Shown one piece after another: positions 53,067 through 62,863 of a DNA stretch of 64,000 nucleotides. Source of the DNA: Candidatus Gastranaerophilales bacterium (lineage in GTDB: Bacteria; Cyanobacteriota; Vampirovibrionia; Gastranaerophilales; Gastranaerophilaceae); contig CAJULH010000004.1 of the NCBI GenBank assembly GCA_910587175.1, positions 8,147 through 72,146 on the forward strand, read 5' to 3'. Under the pieces are notes generated by a model. The model did no database searches. It was not told the origin of the DNA and saw only the letters and a program-made list of their open reading frames with translations. Position numbers and translations under genes: made by a program. Each line of letters opens with the position of its first letter. Position 1 is the first letter of the stretch.

Positions 53067-54962
53067 TTAAAATAAAACACCGCAAACCCTTGTCAATATT
53101 GAACCAATGCCAATTGCAATACAAAATGCGCTTAGCCAGAGAATAACTCCCTCTTTTATGCCCCTCTCCTTGAAAACCATTATAAGCATTGCAATACAGG
53201 GTACAAAAAGTGTTATCACAACAGCTGCCACAAAAATTTGCAATGGTGTCATATTACTAACGCTTGCCATCTCAAAAAGCCCGGCGGAAGCTAAATCCCG
53301 CCTTATTAAACCCATAATAAAAACATTAGAAAATTCGCCCGGCAAATGTAATAAATTCACGATGATGGGTTTTAGACATTTTTCAATAACCTTCAGCCAG
53401 CCAAAATAGTTCATAATGCTTATTATTATTGAACTTACAACAAAAAATCCGGTGGCTTCTTTTAGAAAAGACACCATCTTGGAATAGGTTTTTCTGAGGA
53501 TGTTAGAAAAACTTGGAACCCTTATAGGGGGCAGGCTTATAAATAAATCCGAAGTCTTGCCTTTTACAATTTTAGATAAAAGAGTGCCCGTAACAGCCAT
53601 TACACTCAAAAGTATAAAAAGATACATAAACCAAACTTTTAAACCACCTATGGATGCTATCAACACAACAATAATGCCTTGTTGTGCCGCACAGGGAATT
53701 GAAATTCCAAGCAGTGCAGTGGTTATCATCCTTTCCTTATCGGTCGGAAGAATTCGTGTAGTTATAGTACCCATTGTAGTGCATCCAAGCCCCAAAATAA
53801 GCGGTATTACAGCCCTTCCGTTCAATCCAATCTTTTTTAGCATTTCATCACAAAAAACAGACATCCTGGGCAAATACCCCGAATCCTCCAAAATTGACAT
53901 AAAGATGTAAAACGCCGTCAAAAGCGGGATTAAAACCCCGACTATAATGCTAAGCGCCATAGTAAATACACCAAATTCGCCTGCAATAATCTCAGATATT
54001 AAGCCGTTTTTAATTACAGTATCGCAAAAATGTTTAAGCACCGGGCAAAAGTGCTCCTCAAGCCCGCCATAGACATAATCCACGACATTTCCTGAAATAT
54101 ATACACCCACAATTTCAAACAAAAGATAAAGCACAAAAAGCGAAGTTACAAAGCCCGTCACGGGATTAAACAGAAAGTGCTCAATACCGTTTATAAAGCG
54201 CTTTTTGGGCGCATTAAAAATGACGGATTTTCTTATAACGGAATTTACAAAATTAATCCTTTCATTATGCAAAATATCGCACTCTTTTGTATTCAAATGG
54301 GAACACTCAACACTCAAAAGCTCTTGTATTCTGGCTTTTTGCGTAATTTCCCGCCCTTCAAAAATTTTCTTTGCACTTGGAGAAATTTTATCGGAAACTT
54401 TAAATTTTCCCGCCCTTAAATAGTCTATAACCTCTGTTATACCTTGCTTTCTGGTGGCAACAGTTGAAAAAACACTGCAACCAAGTTCCTCTTCCAGTTT
54501 TTGAAAATCAATGTCAATTCCGCCGGCATGCGCTTCATCCACCTGATTTACAACTACAACAAGCGGAATTTTTAAATCTATAAGCTGGGCAGTTAAAAAC
54601 AAATCCCTCTCAAGGCTTGTAGCAGCAACGATATTCACCACAACATCAGCCTCTTCGATAATTTCTTTTGTTACGCGCTCATCCTCGGAAAAATTTCCAA
54701 GACTGTATGTGCCAGGCGTATCAATAATTTCGGCGTAATCAACCTTTGCTTTTGTAACAGAAACAGTCGTGCCCGGATAATTACTAACCTCAGCGTATAC
54801 ACCTGTCAAAGCACCAAACAGCACGGATTTTCCAACATTCGGATTTCCTACAAGAATTATTTTTTTAAGGTTTGAATTATCTTTAAAAAGTTTATCACTA
54901 AACCCCCTGGTTTTCGGGGCGGGGCGGCATTTTCCGCACCCTGCGCATCCTAAAATATCCAT
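53067..54962 (-). CDS. feoB: Ferrous iron transporter FeoB
   Basis: 631 residues. G domain: G1 ILVGNPNVGKSVLFGALTG, G2 YPGTTVS, G3 DTPGTYSL, G4 VVVNQVDE. Membrane domain with two gate motifs including LGLGCTTMGTITTRI. The extreme N-terminus is unusual: MDILGCAGCGKCRPAP, a CxxCxxC motif before the G domain. It takes up Fe(II) across the inner membrane. The start overlaps the feoA stop (TAATG). Confidence 0.95.
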   Translation of the reverse strand: MDILGCAGCGKCRPAPKTRGFSDKLFKDNSNLKKIILVGNPNVGKSVLFGALTGVYAEVSNYPGTTVSVTKAKVDYAEIIDTPGTYSLGNFSEDERVTKEIIEEADVVVNIVAATSLERDLFLTAQLIDLKIPLVVVVNQVDEAHAGGIDIDFQKLEEELGCSVFSTVATRKQGITEVIDYLRAGKFKVSDKISPSAKKIFEGREITQKARIQELLSVECSHLNTKECDILHNERINFVNSVIRKSVIFNAPKKRFINGIEHFLFNPVTGFVTSLFVLYLLFEIVGVYISGNVVDYVYGGLEEHFCPVLKHFCDTVIKNGLISEIIAGEFGVFTMALSIIVGVLIPLLTAFYIFMSILEDSGYLPRMSVFCDEMLKKIGLNGRAVIPLILGLGCTTMGTITTRILPTDKERMITTALLGISIPCAAQQGIIVVLIASIGGLKVWFMYLFILLSVMAVTGTLLSKIVKGKTSDLFISLPPIRVPSFSNILRKTYSKMVSFLKEATGFFVVSSIIISIMNYFGWLKVIEKCLKPIIVNLLHLPGEFSNVFIMGLIRRDLASAGLFEMASVSNMTPLQIFVAAVVITLFVPCIAMLIMVFKERGIKEGVILWLSAFCIAIGIGSILTRVCGVLF

Positions 54963-55186
54963 TATAACATTCTGCCTTTTGAGACATAGATTTTTTTTGA
55001 AAACTCTTTTCCGATTGCAATTGTCTGAAATTTTTCTTTAATAACCACGGGACCAGGTTTTGCAAGGCATTTCACCACCTGACCCTCAAAAAGAGCAAAC
55101 CTTGTAAAGGTTGCTTTTGGTATTTCAGGGTCAAATCCTGTTATTTTAACCGTTTCGCCAGTTTGCACTTCAAATAGAGTTCTCAT
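54962..55186 (-). CDS. feoA: FeoA, small SH3-like iron-transport partner
   Basis: 74 residues from ATG 55186: RTLFEVQTGETVKITGF at the start, FALFEGQVVKCL and VIKEKFQTIAIGKEFSKKIYV at the end. An ORF reading 17 codons longer would run through the consensus promoter at 55196-55224, so the short form is taken. FeoA assists FeoB. One-base overlap with feoB. Confidence 0.9.
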   Translation of the reverse strand: MRTLFEVQTGETVKITGFDPEIPKATFTRFALFEGQVVKCLAKPGPVVIKEKFQTIAIGKEFSKKIYVSKGRML

Positions 55187-55195
55187 TGCAATAAA

Positions 55196-55224
55196 ATTGT
55201 AAGGCAAGCCAAACTTTTTGTCAA
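55196..55224 (-). promoter_or_regulatory. Consensus sigma70 promoter of feoAB
   Basis: Minus strand TTGACA (55224-55219), 17 bp, TACAAT (55201-55196), then 9 nt to the feoA ATG. This predicts a nearly leaderless feoA mRNA. I see no clear Fur box. Confidence 0.75.
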
Positions 55225-55657
55225 CGAATTTTGGCATTTAGAAAAATAATTTACGAGAGTTCAGAAATTTTGAATATTAAAACCATAAAAACACTTGCGG
55301 CAGAAAAGCTTAAGGGTATCAATTTTGTTGAAAAACAGACAACACAATGCTTTTAAAGATTATAAAACATAATTTTTAAGACAGTAACAGCGTTGTAAGC
55401 GTTATTTTATAAAAAATAAAATCCAAAACAGGCTAAATGCGCATTTTAAAAGGCATACAGGCAAAATAAAACTGTTGAAATCATCTACAAAAAAGGTTTT
55501 ACAGTAATTTTTAAACTTAAAACCGGTTTCAAACAAGGCATTCAAATGTTTCATACCGGAAATAATAGTCAACAGAAGGATTTACGGGAAAACGAACCAT
55601 AAAAAAGCAGTGAAAGCGAATCCCCCGGAAAAATTTATTCCAAAATTGACAGGCATT
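55225..55657. other. 433-bp gap without identified gene
   Basis: No frame longer than about 46 codons. A frame ending around 55602 (..TVEIIYKKGFTVIFKLKTGF..) has no start codon and no recognisable product; it may be a remnant of a small basic-protein gene. Nothing else stands out. Confidence 0.5.
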
Positions 55658-55903
55658 TTAACCGGAAATTCTGTTGAAAATTTTTGAAATAAAAGTAAGC
55701 GCAGATTTCTTAACAGGCTGAAGCTCTGCTATAACGGCATCCACAAAGCCGCCTTTACCTTTTCCCGCGCCATAAGCAGCCGCAACACCAACAGCAGCAA
55801 GAACACCCGCTGTTTTCAGAGCGGTTTTTACTTTAAGCTTTTTATTTTTTGTCTTGTTTGCACAAAATGCAGGTGAGACAGTCGTAACAGGTGATACGGG
55901 CAT
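55658..55903 (-). CDS. Small lineage-specific protein with SPAF motif and one hydrophobic helix
   Basis: 81 residues from ATG 55903 with GAGG upstream (the frame is open to 55966). The N-terminus MPVSPVTTVSPAFCANKTKN is followed by a Lys-rich stretch and an Ala/Gly helix (TAGVLAAVGVAAAYGAGKGK). No signal peptide. It shares the SPxF motif and a GTTTTATACAAA upstream stretch with malQ. Function unknown. Confidence 0.6.
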   Translation of the reverse strand: MPVSPVTTVSPAFCANKTKNKKLKVKTALKTAGVLAAVGVAAAYGAGKGKGGFVDAVIAELQPVKKSALTFISKIFNRISG

Positions 55904-56129
55904 ATAAACCTCATTAAATTTTATGTTGGCATTTGTATAAAACTTGTAAAAAAAATATTTTACCACATAGAAAACTTTTTTACAAGGATAAAAAGCCAGT
56001 TTTCGATTTTACCTATAAAAGCTTTCAGCATAAGAGTTTAGGGGATATAAGGATTTCGTCGAACAGGCCGTAATTCAAATAAAACAAGGATTTTAGCCTG
56101 CAGCAAAGGTTATTTTTTACAACAGAAAT

Positions 56130-57074
56130 TTAACAGCATTTTGAAGATGAAATTTCTGAAAAATCTTCAGCAGCACTTTTTCCCCTGTATTGGGCAACCA
56201 AAACCGCTGCAAACATTAAAACGCACCCTAAAATTTCCCTTAGGGTCAACATCTCATGAAGCACCAAAAAGCCCGTCAGCACTGCAAAAACACTCTCAAA
56301 ACTAAGGATCAGGGAGGCAAGCGCCGGATTTGTATTCTTCTGGGCAATAATTTGAAGAGTATATGCAATCCCGCAAGAAACAACTCCTGCAAATAATAAC
56401 GCCCATTTGCAAGCCAAAATGCCTGTCCAGCTTGGATTTTCAAAGACAAAGACCGGAATAAGACTTATTATACCCACAACAAAGAACTGAACACAGGAAA
56501 GCTTTACACTGTCTACCTTTGGAGCATAATGAGCAATAATCAGAATATGAACTGAATACAAAATTGCAGAAATCATAATATAAATATCGCCCAAACCTAT
56601 GTGCCGTAAGCCATTTGAGCCGCACAGGTAATATAGCCCGAAAGCCCCCAAAAGCACTCCAAACCAAAGATTTGGAGGAAATTTCTTACCCAGGATAACA
56701 GATATCAAAGGCACAATAATTATGTACATCGAGCTTATAAAACCAGCCTTGGAGGCTGTTGTATAGACCATTCCAACCTGTTGGACAGAGCTTGCAAAAA
56801 AGAGCGCAATACCGCATATAATACCCGCTTTCAGCATATAGCGGCGCTCTTCCCATTTGTTCATTTTCCTGTTTGGACCTTTTTTGATTTTAAAAATAGC
56901 AATCAAAAGCAGGAGGGAAAACGCCCCAAGGTAAGACCTGACACAGTTAAAAGTATATGGCTCAATAAAATCCATACCGGCTCTTTGGGCTGCAAAGCCT
57001 GCACCCCAAATAAATGCGGTAATTAGAAGCAGAGTATTATTTATTGCTCCGTTTGTCATTTGAGTTAAATTCAA
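56130..57074 (-). CDS. EamA/DMT-family transporter
   Basis: 314 residues, ten helices in two EamA repeats (LITAFIWGAGFAAQRAGMDF and LFAGVVSCGIAYTLQIIAQK near equivalent points). The TTG start at 57074 has AAGGA at good spacing; an ATG five codons later is an alternative. Members export or import metabolites such as amino acids or nucleotide sugars. It is 26 bp after the peptidase gene, in a leftward series. Confidence 0.85.
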   Translation of the reverse strand: MNLTQMTNGAINNTLLLITAFIWGAGFAAQRAGMDFIEPYTFNCVRSYLGAFSLLLLIAIFKIKKGPNRKMNKWEERRYMLKAGIICGIALFFASSVQQVGMVYTTASKAGFISSMYIIIVPLISVILGKKFPPNLWFGVLLGAFGLYYLCGSNGLRHIGLGDIYIMISAILYSVHILIIAHYAPKVDSVKLSCVQFFVVGIISLIPVFVFENPSWTGILACKWALLFAGVVSCGIAYTLQIIAQKNTNPALASLILSFESVFAVLTGFLVLHEMLTLREILGCVLMFAAVLVAQYRGKSAAEDFSEISSSKCC

Positions 57075-57100
57075 AAATGGCGTCCTTATTGCATTTTAAG

Positions 57101-58327
57101 CTAAATTTCTCTTAAAAATGCTTTCAAAAATTCATATCCTGTTTTATAACTTTTAATATCAATTTTTTCATCAGCAGAGTGCATATTAAACACATTCGCA
57201 ATACCGGCTAAAACAGGCTTAAATACTTGATTTCGGGCATTTTTTCTGTTCGCATAAATATGCGTTTCGGCACCGGCGTGAAAAGATGAGATATTTAGTT
57301 TAATACCTGCACTGCAAGCGGCTTTTTGCGCTGTATTAATTAAAAAATCATCATCGGATTTTTCAAAAACAGGCAGATGCTCTTCGATTTCAAGTTCTGC
57401 AGTTGCACGCCCTTTATATTTTTCATTAAAAACGCTTATTATATCTTCAATTTCAGAAATCAAAGAGTCTTTAGCCCTTATATTAGAGCTTCTTAGTGAA
57501 TAATGGGCAAAAGCAGAAGTATTTATAATATTTGACATTGAATTTTTGGCAACAAATTCTACTGCATCAGCACCCTTTAAATTTGCTTTGACTGCCTGAT
57601 ACAAGGCATTTTCTACCCCTCCGCCAATAATAGAGCCAAGGTTTATAGAGGTAATTATTCCGGTTTCATCCTTTTTATATACACCTTGCGGAATTTTCTC
57701 AACAATTTCAGCCAGCATCTTTGCCGCATTCAACCTTTTTTCATCAGCAATATCAAGTCCGGAATGCCCGCCATATGGGGTTTTAAGGGATACCGTGAGT
57801 TTCAGATATCCGGCTCCGGATATTTCAAAATTTCCAAGCTTATCGGAATCCAAAACCAGCACATACTCAGGCTTTAGAGCGCAAAATTCTACATTTTCAA
57901 TGCCTGTCATTGAATTTTCTTCATCCCTTGTAAAAACAGCTTCAACCCTGCCATATAAGGGTTTTTCGCCAATCTGCAAAGCTTCGGTTTCAGCCTTCAT
58001 GTCTAAAAAAAGTTTTATAATTGCAGCGACACCCGCTTTGTCATCTGCCCCAAGGGTTCTTTTTTTATCAGTCTCAATAAAGCCGTCCTTTTCCACAATA
58101 TTCACAGGGCTGTCATCCCCCACAACATCCATATGGGCAGAAAGCAAAAGTGCCGGTTTATCAGTATTTCCGCCATCAAATTCCGCATAAACGTTACCGT
58201 AGCTGTCATATCTGGTATTCACCCCGGCATTAGAGAGTATTTCAACTATTTTCCCGGCTACAGCCTCCTCTGCCATAGAGGGGGAAGGAATTTTTACCAA
58301 AGTTTTAAAAATTTCCAAAAGCTCCAT
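57101..58327 (-). CDS. Peptidase T-like M20 metallopeptidase
   Basis: 408 residues. M20 landmarks: LLSAHMDVVGDDSPVN (His, Asp), KRTLGADDKAGVAAII (bridging Asp), FTRDEENSMTG (catalytic Glu pair), VLDSDKLG (Asp) and a late FHAGAETHIY (His). Dimerisation-domain insertion in the middle. It probably trims tripeptides or other small peptides in the cytoplasm. GGAG before the ATG. It lies 38 bp after the debranching enzyme gene. Confidence 0.88.
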   Translation of the reverse strand: MELLEIFKTLVKIPSPSMAEEAVAGKIVEILSNAGVNTRYDSYGNVYAEFDGGNTDKPALLLSAHMDVVGDDSPVNIVEKDGFIETDKKRTLGADDKAGVAAIIKLFLDMKAETEALQIGEKPLYGRVEAVFTRDEENSMTGIENVEFCALKPEYVLVLDSDKLGNFEISGAGYLKLTVSLKTPYGGHSGLDIADEKRLNAAKMLAEIVEKIPQGVYKKDETGIITSINLGSIIGGGVENALYQAVKANLKGADAVEFVAKNSMSNIINTSAFAHYSLRSSNIRAKDSLISEIEDIISVFNEKYKGRATAELEIEEHLPVFEKSDDDFLINTAQKAACSAGIKLNISSFHAGAETHIYANRKNARNQVFKPVLAGIANVFNMHSADEKIDIKSYKTGYEFLKAFLREI

Positions 58328-58365
58328 ATATAAAATCTCCGAATAAATCTCCGTTATACTTTTTG

Positions 58366-60504
58366 TTAAGGCTTTATAAGCATTAAAACAATTGTATGCC
58401 CTTCTATTGTATAAGTTGGCTCCTCGCCTTTTGGCTCATATAAGATTCCGTCAGAATTGAAGGTATTATTTTTTGTATCGAAAACAATATAATAATTTTT
58501 GCCCTCATTAAGCGGAGCCTTCGGCAGGATAAATTTAACGGGATTATACCCCTTATTCATTGCAACGAAAACAGCTTCTTTATCATTGTTTGAAGTAAAA
58601 GACATAAAATTCATATCAGGAAGCGTCCAAAACGGCAGTATGTCAGGAAGAGGACGTGCAAGATGACCATAAAATTCCATATTTTTGATATAAAGTTCAT
58701 CTTTAAAAATTTTATGTTTTTTCCTGAATGCTATTAAATTTTTGATAAATTCCGAAAGCCCGTATTTTTCACCGGCAGGGTCAAAATCTATGTAATTTAA
58801 AGCCCCGTCTATATTATAGCTGTTGTTATTACCATTCTTTGAATGAAGCACAATATCATCAACCTGCACCATAAAACACCCGGCAGAAAGGGTAAGCAGC
58901 GCCATTTCATTCCTTATGGCTTTATCTCTTAAGATTTTATTTCCTCCGTATGAAGAACAAAGCTCCCAATCAGAACCCCCACAGGTGTCGGGCGCTTTTT
59001 TATCATAAGAATTCAAGTCCCACAAAGTGAAGCCGTCATGACAGGACACAAAATTCAGCGACCTTGACGGGTTATTAAATTTATGCGGGCTGCCGGTCAG
59101 AATATGCCTTATGGCAAGAAAATCAACCGATTTAGGGCGCACCGAAAAAGCGCGGATTGTATTTCTTGAAATATCATTCCATTCGGCGAAAAATTCAGGG
59201 AAATTTCCAAGCTGATAAGCATTATGCCCGCCGCAAGTCCAGGGTTCTGCTATTAAATTTACTCCTGCAGCTTTTTCATCCGGATTATTTACTTTTATAC
59301 CCCGTTCTTCAAGTTTTTCTTTCATTTTCCCGACAAGGCTTTTTTTGCTGTCATAATTTACATTTACACTGGTATCGGTGTCCATAAGGGAAGTTGCAAG
59401 ATCGAACCTGAAAGCATCCACACCCTGTCTTATCCAATATTCAAGTGAATCTGTGATTATATGCCGGAAGGCATCTTTTGCAGTGTTTGCATCATTATGG
59501 CAGCCGGAATTTATGGCATAATATCCATCAGAGCTGGATTTATAATATTCTTTATTGTCAATAAGCGCATAGCAAAAGAGGTTTACATCAGTCGGGTCAT
59601 TGTTGTAAATCCTGGCTTCACCGGTATGATTGTATACAACATCCATGCATACTTTAATATCCTCTTTGTGGAGAGCATCAATCATTTCCCGGAACTCAAC
59701 TATAACTTCGCCATCAGCAGTGTTAAAAGCATATTTTTTATGTGGCGCAAAATAGCAAAGCGGCATATAGCCCCAATAGTTGCCGATATCTTCCTTATCA
59801 TCAAACTCCTGAAGCGGTAAAAACTCAACCATAGTGGTACCAAGAGCTTTTAATTTTGCCGCAAATTCACCGGCAGCCTTGTATGTACCTTTCTGTGGAG
59901 AATTTTGCAAAGCAGTAAGGCTTTTTATATGCACTTCGCCAATAATTTCATCCACAAGAGCGCGGGGTGAAACATCTGTTATTTCTTTATCAGGAATTAT
60001 TTTAAAGACAGATTTCGGTGCAAACCTTTGATTATCAATAAAAAATGATTTTTCATTTGACCTGAAAATTTCCAAGTCTTTACTCACATCCGAATGCAGG
60101 TGGCTGAGCTCTCTTGAGTAAGGATCATAGGCAAGTTTATTTGGATTAAAACGGTTATTTTCATTATCAAGCCTTGTTTTAAAACCATTCTTTGAACCGG
60201 GAGTCCAAGTTTCAGTGTATTCATAATTTGGTCCAAACACCCTGTAGCCATAGTATAACGGAGTATTAAAAGGCACATCTGCACCCAAAAGTTTCGGATC
60301 AAATGATGCTTCAAAAACATTCCCTTTGAATTTGTCCAAGCTGCATTTTTCCATTTTAATATTAAAAACGGCATCTTTATTCAAAGGTGCATCAAAAATA
60401 CACAAGAGTGCTGAAGTGCCGGATTTTGAATAAAGCTTAAAATCAACAAGACCCGTGTCTTTGTTGTAGTTTGCGCCAAATTTTGTATAAACTGTAGTTT
60501 GCAG
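58366..60504 (-). CDS. Isoamylase/glycogen debranching enzyme (GH13), apparent CTG start
   Basis: 712 residues if translation begins at CTG 60504. A CBM48-type domain begins FGANYNKDTGLVDFKLYSKS, then GH13 blocks I-IV: DVVYNH, VDAFRFDLATS, LIAEPWTCGG and FVSCHDGFTLWD. No signal peptide. It cleaves alpha-1,6 branches of glycogen-like glucan. AAGGGAGG lies 6 nt before the CTG. Between the in-frame stop upstream and a TTG at 60405 there is no ATG, GTG or TTG, and starting at the TTG would cut the CBM48 fold. Partner of malQ in glucan turnover. Confidence 0.88.
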   Translation of the reverse strand: MQTTVYTKFGANYNKDTGLVDFKLYSKSGTSALLCIFDAPLNKDAVFNIKMEKCSLDKFKGNVFEASFDPKLLGADVPFNTPLYYGYRVFGPNYEYTETWTPGSKNGFKTRLDNENNRFNPNKLAYDPYSRELSHLHSDVSKDLEIFRSNEKSFFIDNQRFAPKSVFKIIPDKEITDVSPRALVDEIIGEVHIKSLTALQNSPQKGTYKAAGEFAAKLKALGTTMVEFLPLQEFDDKEDIGNYWGYMPLCYFAPHKKYAFNTADGEVIVEFREMIDALHKEDIKVCMDVVYNHTGEARIYNNDPTDVNLFCYALIDNKEYYKSSSDGYYAINSGCHNDANTAKDAFRHIITDSLEYWIRQGVDAFRFDLATSLMDTDTSVNVNYDSKKSLVGKMKEKLEERGIKVNNPDEKAAGVNLIAEPWTCGGHNAYQLGNFPEFFAEWNDISRNTIRAFSVRPKSVDFLAIRHILTGSPHKFNNPSRSLNFVSCHDGFTLWDLNSYDKKAPDTCGGSDWELCSSYGGNKILRDKAIRNEMALLTLSAGCFMVQVDDIVLHSKNGNNNSYNIDGALNYIDFDPAGEKYGLSEFIKNLIAFRKKHKIFKDELYIKNMEFYGHLARPLPDILPFWTLPDMNFMSFTSNNDKEAVFVAMNKGYNPVKFILPKAPLNEGKNYYIVFDTKNNTFNSDGILYEPKGEEPTYTIEGHTIVLMLIKP

Positions 60505-60575
60505 AAAAAACCTCCCTTGGATAATTTAAGCCAAGCTCTGTATTCTAAATAATTTTACAGGGTGCCGACACAGCC

Positions 60576-61847
60576 CTACTTAAGAGGATTTATGGCAACC
60601 CCGCTTAAAAGTTTAGGATAGAAATATGTGGATTTTTGAGGCATCCTGTAACCTGCAGCCGAAATATCTTTAATATCCTGCATTTTAGGATATGCCATAA
60701 TAAAACTTGCTTCTGCAGTGCCTTTATCAATCATATCAAATGCTTCAAATTCCTGTTTAATATATTTTATACCATCCTGAGACATCTGTTCTTCCTTAGA
60801 GTAGCCAAGCTCGTTGGATATTATTAACTCATGTAAAACTGTTAAATCAAGTTTTTTCAATACATCAGGCGCATCAATGGAATCCAAAACGCCGTCTTTC
60901 AATTTCAAGAGATAAAATTTATTAACATTTTTCATATAAAGACCCATTGAAATTCTTTCTGCGTTTGATTTTTCAAGATCAGTAAGAAATTTTTCTTTTA
61001 CTTCGTTCTTATTTGCACTTGTAAATGTATAGTCAGAAAGGTCGTAATATTTCTTTACACTTTCTAAGAGGACATAAGGCTCAATAAACTTTGTAATGAT
61101 TCTGTGGGTTGGAAAGATAATCAAATTATCATCCTCGGAGTTTGTAAAATAACTCATAACATATTGCGCTTCAGGGTTTTTAGATTCTTTTGAATAATTA
61201 AGTGCAGTTTCGTACCTGTGGTGTCCGTCTGCAATTAAAAGAGTCTTATCTGAAAGCAAAGATTGAATTTTAGCAATATCATCGGCATCATCTATTATAT
61301 ACACAAGATTTTGCACACCTTTATCGTCTGTAACATCTATAAAAGGAGCTTTGCTTGTATATTTTGGAGCTATTTCATTTTCAACCAGCATAGAAGGATC
61401 TGAATATACCATAAAAATTTGGCTGAAATTTGCCTCACAAGCACGTGTGAGTTTCAATCTGTCTTCCTTTGGTCCGCCCATTGTAAATTCATGCGGGAGA
61501 ATTTTTTTAGAGGAAAATTCTTCAACATGGTTTTTTGCAATAAACCCTTTTCTTTCAACATGCCTGCCGTTTTCAGTTGTATATTTTTGGATAATGTAAA
61601 AAATGGAGGGCTTTTCCGTTTTTACAAGAACATCTTCTTTTTGCCAGTTTTCAAAGCTTTCCTTCGCATCTTCATATCTGTCCTTTGCAGAGGATAAAAT
61701 CAGCCTTACAATGTTATATTTGCTTCTTTCATAAAGCATGCTCTGTTCGTCATTTGTAATAACATCATAAGGGGGTGCTATAACATCTTTTATATCAACC
61801 TTAGCCTGGTTGTAAACTATAGCATCCAAAGGTCTTACATCTACCAT
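60576..61847 (-). CDS. DUF1015-family protein
   Basis: 423 residues. The N-terminus VRPLDAIVYNQAKVDIKDVI followed by APPYDVIT is the family signature; LIADGHHRYETALNY and TGMHELII-like blocks follow. Function is not established; members are widespread and cytoplasmic. GAGG precedes the ATG. It begins the leftward series DUF1015, debranching enzyme, peptidase, EamA, all separated by 26-71 bp. Confidence 0.9.
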   Translation of the reverse strand: MVDVRPLDAIVYNQAKVDIKDVIAPPYDVITNDEQSMLYERSKYNIVRLILSSAKDRYEDAKESFENWQKEDVLVKTEKPSIFYIIQKYTTENGRHVERKGFIAKNHVEEFSSKKILPHEFTMGGPKEDRLKLTRACEANFSQIFMVYSDPSMLVENEIAPKYTSKAPFIDVTDDKGVQNLVYIIDDADDIAKIQSLLSDKTLLIADGHHRYETALNYSKESKNPEAQYVMSYFTNSEDDNLIIFPTHRIITKFIEPYVLLESVKKYYDLSDYTFTSANKNEVKEKFLTDLEKSNAERISMGLYMKNVNKFYLLKLKDGVLDSIDAPDVLKKLDLTVLHELIISNELGYSKEEQMSQDGIKYIKQEFEAFDMIDKGTAEASFIMAYPKMQDIKDISAAGYRMPQKSTYFYPKLLSGVAINPLK

Positions 61848-61994
61848 TTTTATATCCTCTTTTTCTTTTTTACCTGCCTCAGACTGATGAATATATCCAA
61901 CGGTCTTTGGCAGCCCAATTCTATGAATATATTCTAGATTAAAAGAGGTATGTTGTAAACAAATATTAAAAGTGTAAAGTTTTATGGTTTTGAA

Positions 61995-62026
61995 GGCAAT
62001 TTCTAATACGAAAAATACTTTATTAA
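61995..62026 (+). promoter_or_regulatory. Bipartite promoter-like element GGCAATTT-N14-ACTTTATTAA
   Basis: GGCAATTT at 61995-62002, 14-nt spacer, ACTTTAT at 62017-62023. Identical boxes and spacing as at 8670-8701 and 9731-9762. Confidence 0.55.
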
Positions 62027-62049
62027 AATATAGAAGGAAGGTAGTTTAT

Positions 62050-62793
62050 ATGTGTTCTGATCCGATTAGCGGAATAGTACAAACGGGAATATTTTGTGCA
62101 AGAAATACAGGCAAAATTGCCACAGGTAAAGATACAGGAAGGCTTGGTGCAACGGGTGCACAGCTTGTATCACTTACGGATAAAGTGTCACACAATGCTT
62201 CTATATTTGGAGAAAAAGTTTTAAAAACTATAGACGGCGCAGACGGTTTTATATGCGATACGCTTAAAAACATGGGCAAAGAAGAAATAGCAGACACGCT
62301 AAAGGCAACAGCAAAGGCAAGCAACGGTTCAGTAGTGGGAACAATTGCCTCAAAAGCTGTAAACCCGCTTTTGGTTGCAGCTGCAGGCATCAGAGTTTTA
62401 AAAGATGATGACCATTATGCAGCCCTTATTGAAGAAACAAGTGCAATGGGAATGATGTTTGGCGCAGAAAAACTTATGAAAACAGCAAAAAATACTTTCT
62501 TTGACATTGCAGAAAACGGTGCAAAAGAAATAACCGAATCCAAAGGTTTTACACAAGGAATAAAAAATCTTGCAACAACAGGCTTAAACAAAGCTGCAAA
62601 ATGGTTTAGCGGACTTTCAAAAGGCGGGCAGATGGCAACAAAAGTCGGCATCGGGCTTTTATTTGTAGCAGGGTCAATCACAGCATATAATGCCGGAAAA
62701 GCTATAGGTAAAAAGCTTTCAGGAAGAGACGGCGTCGAAAATACCACAAAGAATACGGTTGAAGTTCCTGTTAAAGGCACAACGCAGGGATAG
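62050..62793 (+). CDS. Ala/Gly-rich hydrophobic-core protein, third family-like member
   Basis: 247 residues from ATG 62050 with GAAGGTAG upstream (the frame is open 22 codons earlier, across the promoter element). Starts MCSDPISGIVQTGIFCARNT; Gly/Ala-spaced hydrophobic helices lie near residues 110-125 and 205-225 (VGIGLLFVAGSITAYNAGKA). No signal peptide. It shares promoter and composition with the 7266-9698 pair, but I cannot align its sequence closely to them. Function unknown. Confidence 0.7.
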   Translation: MCSDPISGIVQTGIFCARNTGKIATGKDTGRLGATGAQLVSLTDKVSHNASIFGEKVLKTIDGADGFICDTLKNMGKEEIADTLKATAKASNGSVVGTIASKAVNPLLVAAAGIRVLKDDDHYAALIEETSAMGMMFGAEKLMKTAKNTFFDIAENGAKEITESKGFTQGIKNLATTGLNKAAKWFSGLSKGGQMATKVGIGLLFVAGSITAYNAGKAIGKKLSGRDGVENTTKNTVEVPVKGTTQG

Positions 62794-62863
62794 ATTTACT
62801 GCATTTTACCTATTGGGCAATATTGCATGTTGTTAATAATCTTACAGATATTGAAACTTAACC

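Noticed and set aside
55400..55602. Short frame reading TVEIIYKKGFTVIFKLKTGF
   Set aside because: No start codon and no recognisable homology; kept only as a note in the intergenic entry.
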